From Acetivibrio straminisolvens JCM 21531 (GTDB lineage: Bacteria; Bacillota; Clostridia; Acetivibrionales; Acetivibrionaceae): 64,000 bases of DNA. The notes under the pieces are model-generated. The model made no database searches. It was not told where the DNA came from and was given only the letters and a program-made list of their open reading frames with translations. Both the position numbers and the translations under genes were made by a program. Below, piece by piece: positions 10,454-20,145 of the stretch. Where the stretch lies: contig NZ_BAVR01000006.1 in NCBI RefSeq assembly GCF_000521465.1, positions 39,311-103,310 of the forward strand. Direction: 5' to 3'. Position 1 is the first letter of the stretch; every line of letters begins with the position of its first letter.

Positions 10454-10504
10454 TACCGATTTTTTAATTACACCGCTTTATTGCATAATTTGGACAAAAC
10501 AGAA

Positions 10505-11245
10505 TTATGCCCTTTTAGGCTTTATTCTGTTGGCAATGACTCGGAGTATAAAACGGGGCAAATCCATCATCCTTACAAAACGCCATGGCTCTTTGTAGAG
10601 CCTGTAAAGCCATTCTAAGCCGTGCTTTTGAAAGAAAACCGGAGCACGCTTTGCCCTGCCGGAAAGCACATCTAAGGTACCGCCTACACCGATACATAGC
10701 TTGACTTTGAGCTTTTTCTTGTTTTCATGAATCCATTTCTCTTGTTTGGGGGCACCCAGAGCAACCAATAAAACATCGGTATTGGAGTTGTTTATTTGGC
10801 GGATTATTTCATCCTCTTCATCTTTTGTGAAATATCCGTTTCGTATCCCAACAACATTAATGTTTATTCTTCGGTCTAAAAGGTTTTTGTATGCTTCCTC
10901 TGCTACTCCCGGTTTACCTCCGAAGAAAAAGTAGTTGATATTTTTTGACGTATCATCCGAAAACAGCATATTTGTCAGGTCAAAACCTGCAACCCGTTCT
11001 TTTAAAGGACAGCCGTTAATTTTGGATGCCAGTACAACTCCGGCACCGTCAGGCACCAAAAGGTCGGCTTGACAAAGTATTTCCTTTAGTTCCGGGTCTC
11101 TTTGGGCTGCCATCATTATTTCCGAGTTTGGGGTGTAAACTGTGTGAACCCTGTCCTCGTTCAAAAAACCCTTTACAATATTTAAAGCCTCGGCCATGGA
11201 TACGTTATCAACGGGTATGCCGAGTATATTGACTGTGTTACGCAT
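10505..11245 (-). CDS. tagA: WecG/TagA/CpsF-family N-acetylmannosaminyltransferase
   Basis: A 246-residue GT26 glycosyltransferase. The family core is complete: TPNSEIMMAAQRD, LLVPDGAGVVLASK with the catalytic Asp, VALGAPKQEKWIHE, and the C-terminal GGTLDVLSGRAKRAP followed by GLEWLYRLYKEPWR. The usual reaction adds ManNAc to undecaprenyl-diphosphate-GlcNAc, making the linkage disaccharide of wall teichoic acid or secondary cell-wall polymer. It lies 34 bases behind the GT4-CsaB fusion on the same strand, and this pairing points to the polymer that anchors S-layer-homology proteins. Start is ATG 11245 with GGAG upstream. Confidence 0.88.
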   Translation of the reverse strand: MRNTVNILGIPVDNVSMAEALNIVKGFLNEDRVHTVYTPNSEIMMAAQRDPELKEILCQADLLVPDGAGVVLASKINGCPLKERVAGFDLTNMLFSDDTSKNINYFFFGGKPGVAEEAYKNLLDRRININVVGIRNGYFTKDEEDEIIRQINNSNTDVLLVALGAPKQEKWIHENKKKLKVKLCIGVGGTLDVLSGRAKRAPVFFQKHGLEWLYRLYKEPWRFVRMMDLPRFILRVIANRIKPKRA

Positions 11246-11279
11246 AAAAATCTCCTTCTTGCTTTAAAATATTTTTCTT

Positions 11280-13517
11280 TTATAGAGGTTTTTCATCAAG
11301 CATCTCAATTGCAATTTTGGCATTCTCAAGAGCCTTGCTTTTGAGAAGAGCAGTGGTTTTCTCCAATTCTTTTTTGATGGACTCCCTGTTTTCCCAGGTT
11401 TCATCCACTATTCTTTTCAAATGCGAGAGTTCAAGGGAGTTTACATGGCCTGCCGATACCTGTTTGACGTACTGCATAAAGCCCTCAACCTTTGGCTCAT
11501 ATACCATTCCCACCACAGGAATTCCAAGGCTTGCGGCAAAAATCAGAGCATGAAGACGCATTCCAATGAGCATTTGAGTTTTCCCGATTATTCCAAGCAT
11601 CTCTGAAACAGTGGGTTTACGGGTTATTACAAAGCTCTTGTTTTTCATTTTCGACATTATGTTTTGAATTATTGCAAGGTCACCCGGGTAATGCATTGCA
11701 ATAAAAAGGGGTTTTACGCCGTATTTTTCGACTATATAGTCAGCAAGCTCGGCAATTACAGCTTCATATTTTTCGTGTTCGCCCCATTTTCTGACGGAGA
11801 TGCCGACAAACTGCTCTTTCGGATCAATTCCCTCATCTAAGAGAAGCTGATTTATGCGCTCATCTTTTTCGGGCATTATGGTGAATGCAGGGTCGGCAGT
11901 TATTTTAATATTGGGTCTAATGATCTTAAGGTTATTCAATTCCTCAAAGGACAGCTCTTCTCTTAAAGTAATGACATCCACCTGGTTTACGATTTTCTTT
12001 GTAAGCTTTCGGTTTTTGTCTTTATTCAAAGGTCCTATTCCGTTGGCGTAAATCATTACCTTCATACCCATCTTTTTAGCAAGCCATATCATTCCAAGGT
12101 AATACACCAAAGAACGGGTACTGGTATTGTCCTGAATCAGGCTTCCTCCGCCGTTTATAAAGAGTTTTGAATTTCTCATGATTTGAAGGATTTTAAGGAG
12201 GTTGAACCTGTTTATTGAGTCAACATTGTATACAAGTCCTGTTTCTAAGGGGTTTCTGGAAAGGACCAGAATCCTTAAATCCTTTCGGTACATGCGGAGG
12301 TTGTCAATTATTGCCATAAGCATGGCGTCATCTCCGATATTTTTAAAGCCGTAATAGCCGGAGATAATGGCATCATAACGGTATTTGGATCTGCTGTTTC
12401 GAAAATTTCTAAGAAGTATTGTTTCATATATTTCAAGCTGCGTTTTGCACATATTGTCCAAAGAAAAATAGGTGCTCGCCTTTTCATGAATCTTTTCCCC
12501 CATTTTTCTTCTTAGAGAGGGATCATTTATGAGGGTCAATATGTGACCTGCCAAGGTCTTGTAATCCCCCGGTTCAAATAGAAAACCGTTTATCCCGCTT
12601 TCGATAAGGTCTGAAATACCGCCAACGTTGCTGCTAATGGTGGCTTTTTTTGACAGCGAACCTTCAAGGATTGCGTAGGGAAAACTTTCGCTTAGTGAAG
12701 TAAGGGTGTTAATATCTATGCAGTTTAGAAAATCATAAGGCTTGTTTACGAAACCTAAAAAGAAGACATTGTTTTGAAGGCCGTAAGAAGCAGCCTTTTT
12801 TTCGAGAGATTTCCTCTCGGGTCCGTCGCCCGCTATCAAAAACCTTGCAGACGGGTTGTTTTTAATTACAACGCTTGCTGCCTTTAGGAATATATCCAAG
12901 CCCTTTACAGGGTCGAGCCGCGCCAATATTCCGATGATAACATCGTTTTTGTCAAATTTTAGATTATATTTTTTTAGAAATTCCTCTTTTGGCAAAGGAT
13001 TAATTTCCTGGTTGAAATTGATGCCGTTATAAACGGTAAAAATATTTTGGGGACTGAACTTTCTCTCTATAAGCATTGTTTTAAAGTTTTTGGATACAGC
13101 TATATAAAAGTCAAGGAATCTCAATGACAGCGTATTTATAAGTCCAAAGGAAAACATTTTCAGAATATTCTGCAAATAGTCAAGTCTGTAGTCGCTGTGG
13201 ACAGTTGTAACTACGGGAAGTCCGGTAAGCTTTTTTACGAAAACCGCGACCATATTGGCTTTTGCACCGTGGGAATGGATAAGTTCATATCCTTCCTCCC
13301 TTACGATGCTTAGAACCTTGCGTACATCGGAAAAAATGGTGCCTGTCTTTACTATCTCCACATTTATACCCATTGCGCGGGCGTCGTCCGCAAAAGCACC
13401 TGTCCTGAAACTGATAAGTTTGACATTTATATTTTTGCTAAGTTCTCTGACCAGGGAGAGAACATGGCTTTTAGCTCCACCCACATCTCCTCCGCCTATT
13501 AAATGAAGAACTTTCAT
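11280..13517 (-). CDS. csaB: Fusion: GT4 glycosyltransferase + CsaB polysaccharide pyruvyltransferase
   Basis: An uninterrupted 745-residue protein made of two enzymes. Residues about 1-370 are a GT-B glycosyltransferase: GGGDVGGAKSHVLSLVREL at the start, LARLDPVKGLDIFLKA, and the nucleotide-sugar region SESFPYAILEGSLSKKA. Residues about 380-745 are CsaB: ISGYYGFKNIGDDAMLMAII, NGGGSLIQDNTSTRSLVYY, YANGIGPLNKDKN, and the signature GMRLHALIFAASLGIPVVG. CsaB puts ketal pyruvate on the ManNAc of secondary cell-wall polymer, which SLH domains recognise. It is normally a separate protein of about 360 residues. AAGGAG precedes the ATG at 13517. Both domains look intact. Confidence 0.88.
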   Translation of the reverse strand: MKVLHLIGGGDVGGAKSHVLSLVRELSKNINVKLISFRTGAFADDARAMGINVEIVKTGTIFSDVRKVLSIVREEGYELIHSHGAKANMVAVFVKKLTGLPVVTTVHSDYRLDYLQNILKMFSFGLINTLSLRFLDFYIAVSKNFKTMLIERKFSPQNIFTVYNGINFNQEINPLPKEEFLKKYNLKFDKNDVIIGILARLDPVKGLDIFLKAASVVIKNNPSARFLIAGDGPERKSLEKKAASYGLQNNVFFLGFVNKPYDFLNCIDINTLTSLSESFPYAILEGSLSKKATISSNVGGISDLIESGINGFLFEPGDYKTLAGHILTLINDPSLRRKMGEKIHEKASTYFSLDNMCKTQLEIYETILLRNFRNSRSKYRYDAIISGYYGFKNIGDDAMLMAIIDNLRMYRKDLRILVLSRNPLETGLVYNVDSINRFNLLKILQIMRNSKLFINGGGSLIQDNTSTRSLVYYLGMIWLAKKMGMKVMIYANGIGPLNKDKNRKLTKKIVNQVDVITLREELSFEELNNLKIIRPNIKITADPAFTIMPEKDERINQLLLDEGIDPKEQFVGISVRKWGEHEKYEAVIAELADYIVEKYGVKPLFIAMHYPGDLAIIQNIMSKMKNKSFVITRKPTVSEMLGIIGKTQMLIGMRLHALIFAASLGIPVVGMVYEPKVEGFMQYVKQVSAGHVNSLELSHLKRIVDETWENRESIKKELEKTTALLKSKALENAKIAIEMLDEKPL

Positions 13518-13586
13518 GAATACTCTCCTTAAAGTCTTATTATGAATTTAAAAGATATTCTTTTACCCTGTTAATATGTCCAACAC

Positions 13587-13594
13587 ATTATAGC
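13587..13594 (-). promoter_or_regulatory. Extended -10 promoter of the csaB-tagA unit
   Basis: On the minus strand TGCTATAAT (TATAAT at 13587-13592) forms an extended -10 element 70 bases before the csaB ATG. No good -35 box is visible at the right distance. Confidence 0.5.
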
Positions 13595-13795
13595 ATATAA
13601 TTTACGGAAAATAAAAGTGTGTATCCCAATATAATTTTGCATACTTGCTCATACTTTTAAACATTGGAGGCGGCAACAAAAATTACTTTGGGCTAAAAAA
13701 TGGGTTGAACTTGATTTTTGTGGGTATGATAAAAGTAGCAAGCATAAGAAATGATAAAAAGACATTTTTTGAATCTTTGTGAGTTGAGGTAGAAA

Positions 13796-14700
13796 ATGAA
13801 AGATATAAAAAAGCTCCTAACAGAATTGAAAGATTATTTATTAATAACTATAGGCTCGCTTATTACGGCAATTTCAATCAACGTTTTTATGGTGCCATAC
13901 AAAATTGCACCCGGAGGTATAAGCGGAGTAGCCACTATAATATATTACCTTACAGATGCAAAAATACCCGTAGGTATTGCAATGCTGGTTCTGAATATAC
14001 CTCTGTTTTGATGGGGATTAAACTTATCGGAAAAAGGTTTATTATTAAAACGCTGTACGGGACCATTCTTCTATCATTGTTGATAGATACAACGCAGCCG
14101 CTGACGGATTATTTTGTCGCCAACTATCTTACAAGCGCCGAGGATTATCTGTATTCACCGGATATTTTGCTGTATTCTATATTTGGAGGGCTATTACTGG
14201 GAATAGGATTGGGTCTTGTGTTTAGATCAGGAGCGACAACCGGGGGAACTGACCTTGCGGCAAGAATAGTAAATCATATTGTACCGGCATTTACAATGGG
14301 AGAGACATTACTGTTTATTGATACCGGCATAATAGTATTTGCCGCTTTTGTATTTAAAAGCGTTCAGCTTGGTTTGTACTCCATAGTTACACTTTACATT
14401 AGTTCCAAAATCATTGATGCTATTTTGGAAGGAGTAAATTTTGCCAAGGCTCTCTTAATCATTTCGGATTTTCCTGAAAAGATAGCTTCAAGCATAATGA
14501 AGGATTTGGACAGGGGGGTGACGGCGCTTAAAGGTAAAGGTATGTTTACGGGGAGCGACAAAGAAGTTCTTTTTTGCGTGGTGCAAAGAAGACAAATTCC
14601 CATGGTAAAAAAAATTGTTCGAGAAATTGACAAAAAGGCCTTCATTGTACTGACAGATATAAGAGAGGTTTTGGGAGAAGGGTTTAAAACCTATGAGTGA
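13796..14700 (+). CDS. YitT-family membrane protein, one frameshift
   Basis: A 301-residue protein with five or so membrane helices (the two DUF161 segments, including APGGISGVATIIYYLTD and RSGATTGGTDLAARIV) and a cytoplasmic DUF2179 domain at the C-terminus (GVTALKGKGMFTGSDKEVLFCVV). Repeated Gly-rich turns are typical of the family. The frame breaks in the T run 14006-14009; one added T gives VLNIPLFLMGIKLIGKRF. The physiological role of YitT proteins is not settled; transport or sensing has been suggested. Start is ATG 13796. Divergent from csaB. Confidence 0.85.
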
Positions 14701-14740
14701 GCTCGCCTCAAAAAATATACCCAATTATTGTATAAAACTA

Positions 14741-14769
14741 TAGACTAAAACCTTTTGCTGTAGTATACT
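14741..14769 (+). promoter_or_regulatory. Promoter of the transketolase genes
   Basis: TAGACT (14741-14746) and TATACT (14764-14769) are 17 bases apart, ending about 30 bases before the transketolase ATG at 14800. The -35 box matches the consensus in four of six positions. Confidence 0.5.
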
Positions 14770-14799
14770 AATATAAAAAAATTTGTAGGAGTTGTTCTG

Positions 14800-15645
14800 A
14801 TGGACGAGAAGAGATTAAACGAGCTTAGAAAGTATTCTACTATAATCAGAAGACATATTATTGAAGCGGTTTATAATGCCAAATCGGGGCATCCCGGAGG
14901 ATCGCTTTCAAGTGCAGATATAATGACAGTCCTATATTTTAACGAAATGCGTGTAGATCCTAAAAATCCGGCATGGGAAGACAGGGACAGGTTTGTTTTG
15001 TCTAAAGGTCACTGCTCTCCTGCACTATACGCAGCTCTTGCGGAAAAAGGTTTTTTTCCTGTAGAAGAGCTTTCGAAATTCAGACATATAGACAGTTTTC
15101 TTGAAGGACACCCCAGCATGAGATATGTTCCGGGAGTGGATATGTCTACCGGTTCTTTGGGGCAGGGGATATCGGCAGCAGTGGGAATGGCGATTGCAGG
15201 AAAACTCGATAAAAAAGACTATTATGTTTATGCTATGCTCGGAGATGGTGAAATACAGGAAGGTCAAGTTTGGGAGGCGCTTATGGCGGCTTCCCACTAC
15301 AAGCTCAATAATCTTATAGCTTTTCTGGATTACAATCATTTGCAAATAGATGGCAATATTACGGAGGTAATGTCTCCTGAGCCGGTTATAGACAAGATTC
15401 GTGCATTTGGGTGGAATGTCATTACAATTGACGGACATGACTTTATGCAGATATCCAATGCTGTCTGTGAGGCTAAAAAGTCTAAAGACAAGCCAACTAT
15501 GATAATTGCCGAGACTATAAAGGGTAAAGGTGTTTCCTTTATGGAAAATAAAGCAGACTGGCACGGCTCACCTCCAAACAAAGAACAACGAGACCAGGCA
15601 ATAGCAGAGCTGGATGCGATACTTGCAGGATTGGAGGGGGAATAA
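14800..15645 (+). CDS. Transketolase, N-terminal (TPP-binding) subunit
   Basis: A 281-residue split transketolase subunit. It contains the N-terminal SGHPGGSLSSADIMTVLYF motif, the catalytic KGHCSPALYAAL region, GSLGQGISAAVGMAI, and the thiamine-diphosphate motif GDGEIQEGQVWEAL ending at the NN-type residues (DYNHLQIDG). Together with the next gene it forms a functional enzyme exchanging two-carbon units in the non-oxidative pentose phosphate pathway. In many Clostridia this is the only route to pentoses. Only 2 bases separate the genes. Split transketolases are normal in this group and not a sequencing artefact. Confidence 0.92.
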   Translation: MDEKRLNELRKYSTIIRRHIIEAVYNAKSGHPGGSLSSADIMTVLYFNEMRVDPKNPAWEDRDRFVLSKGHCSPALYAALAEKGFFPVEELSKFRHIDSFLEGHPSMRYVPGVDMSTGSLGQGISAAVGMAIAGKLDKKDYYVYAMLGDGEIQEGQVWEALMAASHYKLNNLIAFLDYNHLQIDGNITEVMSPEPVIDKIRAFGWNVITIDGHDFMQISNAVCEAKKSKDKPTMIIAETIKGKGVSFMENKADWHGSPPNKEQRDQAIAELDAILAGLEGE

Positions 15646-15647
15646 TT

Positions 15648-16582
15648 ATGCAGGAAAAGATTGCAACAAGAGAAGCTTATGGAAAAACTTTGGCGGAAAT
15701 TGGTTCCGATCCGAGAATTGTCGTTATGGATGCTGACCTGTCAAAATCAACAAAAACCGATATTTTCAAAAAGAAATATCCCGAAAGGTTCTTCAATATG
15801 GGTATTGCAGAGGCGAATATGATGGCAGCTGCGGCAGGAATTGCTTCCTGCGGGAAAGTAGTGTTTGCAAGTACCTTTGCAATGTTTGCATCGGGAAGAG
15901 CTTTTGAACAGGTTCGAAATTCCATATGCTATCCGCAGCTGAATGTAAAAATCGGAGCATCTCACTCCGGACTTACTGTAGGAGAAGACGGAGCATCCCA
16001 CCAGACTATTGAGGATATAGCGCTCATGAGGGTTATACCCAACATGACGGTTGTCAGTCCTGCCGATGCCGTTGAAGCTAGGCATGCTACAATAGCGGCC
16101 TACAAGACGCCGGGACCTTTCTATTTAAGGCTTACCAGGCTTGCAGTACCGGTTATTTTTGATGAGAGCTACAAATTTGAGTTGGGCAAGGGAGTTACGT
16201 TAAGGGAAGGCAATGATGTTGCAATAATTGCGACGGGACTTATGGTATCGAAGGCTATTGAGGCAGCGGACATTTTAAAACGTGAGGGAATTAATGCCAG
16301 ACTTATCAACATTCATACAATAAAGCCTATTGACAGGGATATCATTATCAAGGCTGCAACTGAAACCGGTGCAATTGTCACTTGTGAAGAACACAATATT
16401 ATCGGCGGCTGGGTAGTGCTGTGGCTGAGGTTTTGGTGGAAACCTGCCCTGTTCCGATGAGGATGGTTGGAGTTATGGACAGATTCGGGAAGTCCGGAAA
16501 ACCGGATGAACTTCTCAAAAAGTATGGATTAACGCCTGATAATATAGTGGAAAAGGTAAAAGATGTTTTGAAAAATAAATAG
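15648..16582 (+). CDS. Transketolase, C-terminal (pyrimidine-binding) subunit, one frameshift
   Basis: A 311-residue partner of the preceding subunit. It holds the PYR domain (VMDADLSKSTKTDIFKKKYP, FNMGIAEANMMAAAAGIAS with the catalytic Glu, GLTVGEDGASHQTIEDIALM) and the C-terminal domain (VAIIATGLMVSKAIEAADIL). The frame breaks at about 16410; adding one T restores IIGGLGSAVAEVLVETCPVP and the normal ending RFGKSGKPDELLKKYGL, stopping at 16582. Start is ATG 15648 behind GGAGGGGG. Confidence 0.92.
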
Positions 16583-16622
16583 CAGGCAAAAAGCAACAAT
16601 ACCTGTTGATTAAGACATACTG

Positions 16623-16657
16623 CTCGGGTGTAATTTATTATACCCGGGTATTTTTAT
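16623..16657 (+). terminator. Rho-independent terminator after the transketolase genes
   Basis: CTCGGGT (16623-16629) pairs with ACCCGGG (16642-16648, one G-T pair), followed by TATTTTTAT. Confidence 0.8.
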
Positions 16658-16706
16658 CTTAAAAAATTGATTTAGTGGATAATAATGTATAAAATTTAAA
16701 TATTAC

Positions 16707-16735
16707 TTGAAAAGGATGATAAAAAGCTATATAAT
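16707..16735 (+). promoter_or_regulatory. Strong promoter of the ABC/GldG operon
   Basis: TTGAAA (16707-16712), 17 bases, then a perfect TATAAT (16730-16735). The remaining gap of about 210 bases to the ABC gene is a long untranslated leader. It includes AAATTGT (from 16856) against ACAATTT around TC, a small palindrome that could be an operator. I see no recognised riboswitch. Confidence 0.7.
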
Positions 16736-16948
16736 ACGGACGTCGGTACAATTAATTTTTGCATAGTGAATTTTGTGTAAATTAAAATGAATCGGCCTTG
16801 AATTAGCAGTCACGAGGATTTCCTTTAGATTTACATGTCGCATAACTAATAGTTACAAATTGTTCACAATTTATTAAAATTAATTTATGATAATAGAATA
16901 GTGTGCTGCTATTTTCAGGACAAATATAAATAGGAGGGAAGAAACCAG

Positions 16949-18012
16949 ATGATTGAAATACAGAATTTGACCAAAAGATATGGTCAAATATTAGCTGTTG
17001 ACAACCTGAATTTTACGGTTGAAAAAGGAGAAATTCTTGGTTTCCTTGGGCCGAACGGAGCGGGTAAGTCTACAACTATGAATATGATAACCGGCTATCT
17101 GCTTCAACCGAGGGGACTGTAAAAGTAGCCGGATACGACATATCTGAGGAGCCGAATGAAGTCAAAAAGCGTATCGGTTATTTGCCGGAGAATCCGCCGC
17201 TTTATACCGATATGACTGTCGATGAGTACTTAAACTTTGTCAGTGAACTTAAAAAGGTGGAGAAGAGTAAGAGAAATCAACAGATATCCGACATTATGGA
17301 AATGTTGAGAATTACCGATGTCAGAAAAAGGCTTATAAGAAATCTTTCCAAAGGTTACAAACAAAGAGTGGGATTTGCCCAGGCTCTGATAGGCAATCCA
17401 GAGGTCCTTATTTTGGACGAGCCTACGGTCGGCCTTGACCCGAACCAGATACTTGAGGTAAGAAGCGTTATAAAGGATTTGGGAAAGGAGCACACCATAA
17501 TTCTCAGTACTCATATAATGCAGGAAGTAAGCGCAGTATGCGAGCGCATTGTCATAATAAACAAAGGCAAGATTGTGGCGGTAGACACGCCGGAAAATCT
17601 ATCAAAGGCTATTTCCAAGAATTCAAGGTTTATATTTAAAATTTCAGGGGAAAAGTCTTCTGTTGTTGGAGCGTTGCAAGCTGTTGACGGCGTTAAGAAT
17701 GTTGAAGTGAATGAAAAAATAGAAGATGATGTATATGAGTATATAGTTGATGCGGACAAAGACGTAGATGTAAGAAAACCTGTATTCTTTGCAATGGCAA
17801 AGCTGGGTTATCCTATTCTCGAGACTAAAGAAGAGGAACTGGGTCTTGAGGAAATATTCCGCGAACTTACAACAAGGGATATTGCTGTAAATGCGGAGTC
17901 TGACAATTCCCAAGAGGACACTTCACAAGAAGTGCCAAAAGAGGATGAAGAGGCCAAAGAGAATGACGGGGCCGAAGAGCAAGCTCAGACCGACGATAAG
18001 GAGGTTGAATAA
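16949..18012 (+). CDS. ABC-2-type transporter ATPase, one frameshift
   Basis: A 354-residue ATP-binding subunit with Walker [18 protein letters not shown], signature [16 protein letters not shown], Walker [14 protein letters not shown] and the switch histidine STHIMQEV. The frame breaks near 17098-17103, just after Walker A; one extra base restores [17 protein letters not shown]. The last 30 or so residues are very acidic (many Glu and Asp), an unusual tail. Start is ATG 16949 behind GGAGGG. It heads an operon with a permease, a GldG-like protein and a DUF4340 protein, a conserved set whose substrate is unknown. Confidence 0.88.
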
Positions 18013-18013
18013 G

Positions 18014-18736
18014 ATGTTGTCGATTTATAAAAAAGAACTTAAAACATACTTTTATTCCCCGCTGGCATATGTTCTTTCGGGAATATTCGTATTGGTTTTC
18101 GGTATATACTTTTTATCTCAAACGATGCCTAAGGTTGGACATGGGATCGCTCAGATTGTTTTCGGAGGACATCTTTTCTTCGCAAGCTTCTGGCTTGTTA
18201 TGTTGATTCCCATATTAACGATGAGAGTATTTGCGGAAGAAAGAAAAAACGGTACGGAAGTTTTATTGATGACATCGCCGGTGAGCGTTCCGCAAATTGT
18301 AATAGGAAAGTTTCTTGCAGCATTTACGGTATTTTTAACCATGACGGCGCTTACGGCAATTTTCCCTATCATAATATCCATAAACGGCGAATTGATTATT
18401 TCCAATGCATTATCCAGCTATCTTGGCTTTATACTTTTGGGGGCTTCCTTTGTCGCTTTCGGACTCTTTACTTCCTCCATAACTGAGAGCCAGATAATAG
18501 CTGCAGTCTTGGGAACCGTAACATTGTTCTTCATACTGCTTATTGACCAACTGAAAAGTTTCGTTTCCGGGATTTTACTGGAAATAATAAATCAGTTGTC
18601 GTTGTATGAGCATTACAAGCAGTTTGTTCAGAGTGTAATCAGTTTGAAGGATATTGTGTTCTTTGTAAGTTTAACAGGAATGTTCCTTATACTGGTGATT
18701 ATAGTTATAGAAAAAAGGCGATGGAGTCAGGGGTGA
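18014..18736 (+). CDS. ABC-2-type permease
   Basis: A 240-residue integral membrane subunit with about six helices. Typical ABC-2 features are the N-terminal IYKKELKTYFYSPLAYVLSG, the conserved MRVFAEERKNGTEVLLMTSPVS loop (quoted in parts: FAEERKNGTEVLLMTSPV) and IVIGKFLAAF. The ATG at 18014 follows the ATPase stop by one base, so the two are coupled. It is close to the GldF component of the gliding-type transporter and belongs with the GldG-like protein downstream. Confidence 0.85.
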   Translation: MLSIYKKELKTYFYSPLAYVLSGIFVLVFGIYFLSQTMPKVGHGIAQIVFGGHLFFASFWLVMLIPILTMRVFAEERKNGTEVLLMTSPVSVPQIVIGKFLAAFTVFLTMTALTAIFPIIISINGELIISNALSSYLGFILLGASFVAFGLFTSSITESQIIAAVLGTVTLFFILLIDQLKSFVSGILLEIINQLSLYEHYKQFVQSVISLKDIVFFVSLTGMFLILVIIVIEKRRWSQG

Positions 18737-18742
18737 TAAATA

Positions 18743-20145
18743 ATGAAAAAGAATTTAAAATATAACTTGGTTTTTATTGTTACGGCCGCTCTTGTTATTG
18801 GGATAACTATAGTGTTAAATGTTTTTGCAGCAACTCTTGATATAAGATGGGACGTATCTCAAAACAAAATGTATTCTATTGGAGAACAGACAAAAGTAAT
18901 ACTTGAGGGTTTAAAACAGGAAGTTGACGTAGTGATGTTGTCTGACAGGGAAGAAATAAAGAAATATGACGCAGGATTTATTATTGTAGAGTTTTTGGAC
19001 AAATACAGCAAGTTTGACAAGGTGAATGTAAAATTTGTTGACCCGGATAAAAATCCTCATATAGTAAAAGATCTGAACAAGTCCGGTACATTGAATCCTC
19101 AGCAGAATGAAATTATTGTAAGAAGCGGAGATAAGGTAAAGAAAGTTACCTTAGCCGATATTTTCCAGCAGGACTATTACGGACCTGTGATGTTTATGGG
19201 AGAGCAGGCAGTAACCGGTGCAATCAAATATGTTACCAGTGAGACTACACCTACGGTATACTTTATTGATGCCCACAGCAGGATAAAGCTTGAGGCACAA
19301 TACAACTACCTCGCAAAAGCACTTGAAAACAATGGATATGACGTTAAGAAATTGGATTTGACCAGACAGGAGAAGGTTCCGGAAGATACTACAATTTTGT
19401 TTTTTGCGCCACCTACGCAGGATCTATCTGCCGATGAAAGAGATAAAGTAATTGATTACCTGAAAGGCGGCGGAAATGCAATATTCTTGTTTGATCCGTT
19501 GAATGCCGATGAAAGATTGGATAACTTTGACAAAGTATTAAATGAATACTGCATGGCGCTAAACTATGACAGAGTAAGGGAAAACAGCGAAATGTACCAT
19601 GTGGCAAACAGACCTTACCATCTTATACCCGAACTCGGTGAGACTGACATTACCAGTGAGCAGAACGCGGGTCAATTTTCCGTAATAATGACCGATTCCA
19701 GAAGTATTAAAAGACTTATTAACGATAAAGATCCTCTGACAATCACTCCTCTTCTGACTACCAGCAGTTATGCGGTAGGAGAGCCTTTTGGAGGCGGAGA
19801 AACAGAGGAAACCCGAGGACCTGTTGATGTTGCTCTTGTAGCAGAGTATGTCAGTGCAGTGACTTCAAAAATTGTTGTAATTGGAAGCGGTTCTTTCCTA
19901 ACAGACGAAGTATTTCAGGAATATTACCCGTATTCGTCAAACAATCTGTACCTTATCGGTCTTGCGTCCGATTGGATGCAGGACAAGTCAAATGATGTAT
20001 TTATTGTGGCGAAGATTCAGTAACCGATACAATAAACCTCAGCGGATTTAATGCAGCTTTAATAGTTGCTGTGGCTGTTTTGGCATTTCCGATTATAATT
20101 ACATCATTAGGAATTATTATATGGTTAAGGAGGAGGCATCTATGA
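18743..20145 (+). CDS. GldG-like ABC transporter auxiliary membrane protein, one frameshift
   Basis: A 467-residue protein with an N-terminal membrane helix (residues about 8-28), a large extracytoplasmic domain (RWDVSQNKMYSIGEQTKVIL at the start, as in GldG/IFT52-like domains; VYFIDAHSRIKLEAQYNYL; AIFLFDPLNAD), and a C-terminal helix. That helix is lost in the raw frame. One added G at about 20014 restores VAKDSVTDTINLSGF followed by the hydrophobic segment ALIVAVAVLAFPIIITSLG and WLRRRHL. The repaired stop at 20143-20145 overlaps the next ATG (ATGA). Family known from gliding Bacteroidetes and many non-gliding bacteria; function here unknown. Confidence 0.82.

Noticed and set aside
14800..16582. 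Split transketolase as another frameshift artefact
   Set aside because: The two subunits each have proper starts, ribosome-binding sites and domain ends; split transketolases are normal in Clostridia. Only the second subunit has an internal frameshift.
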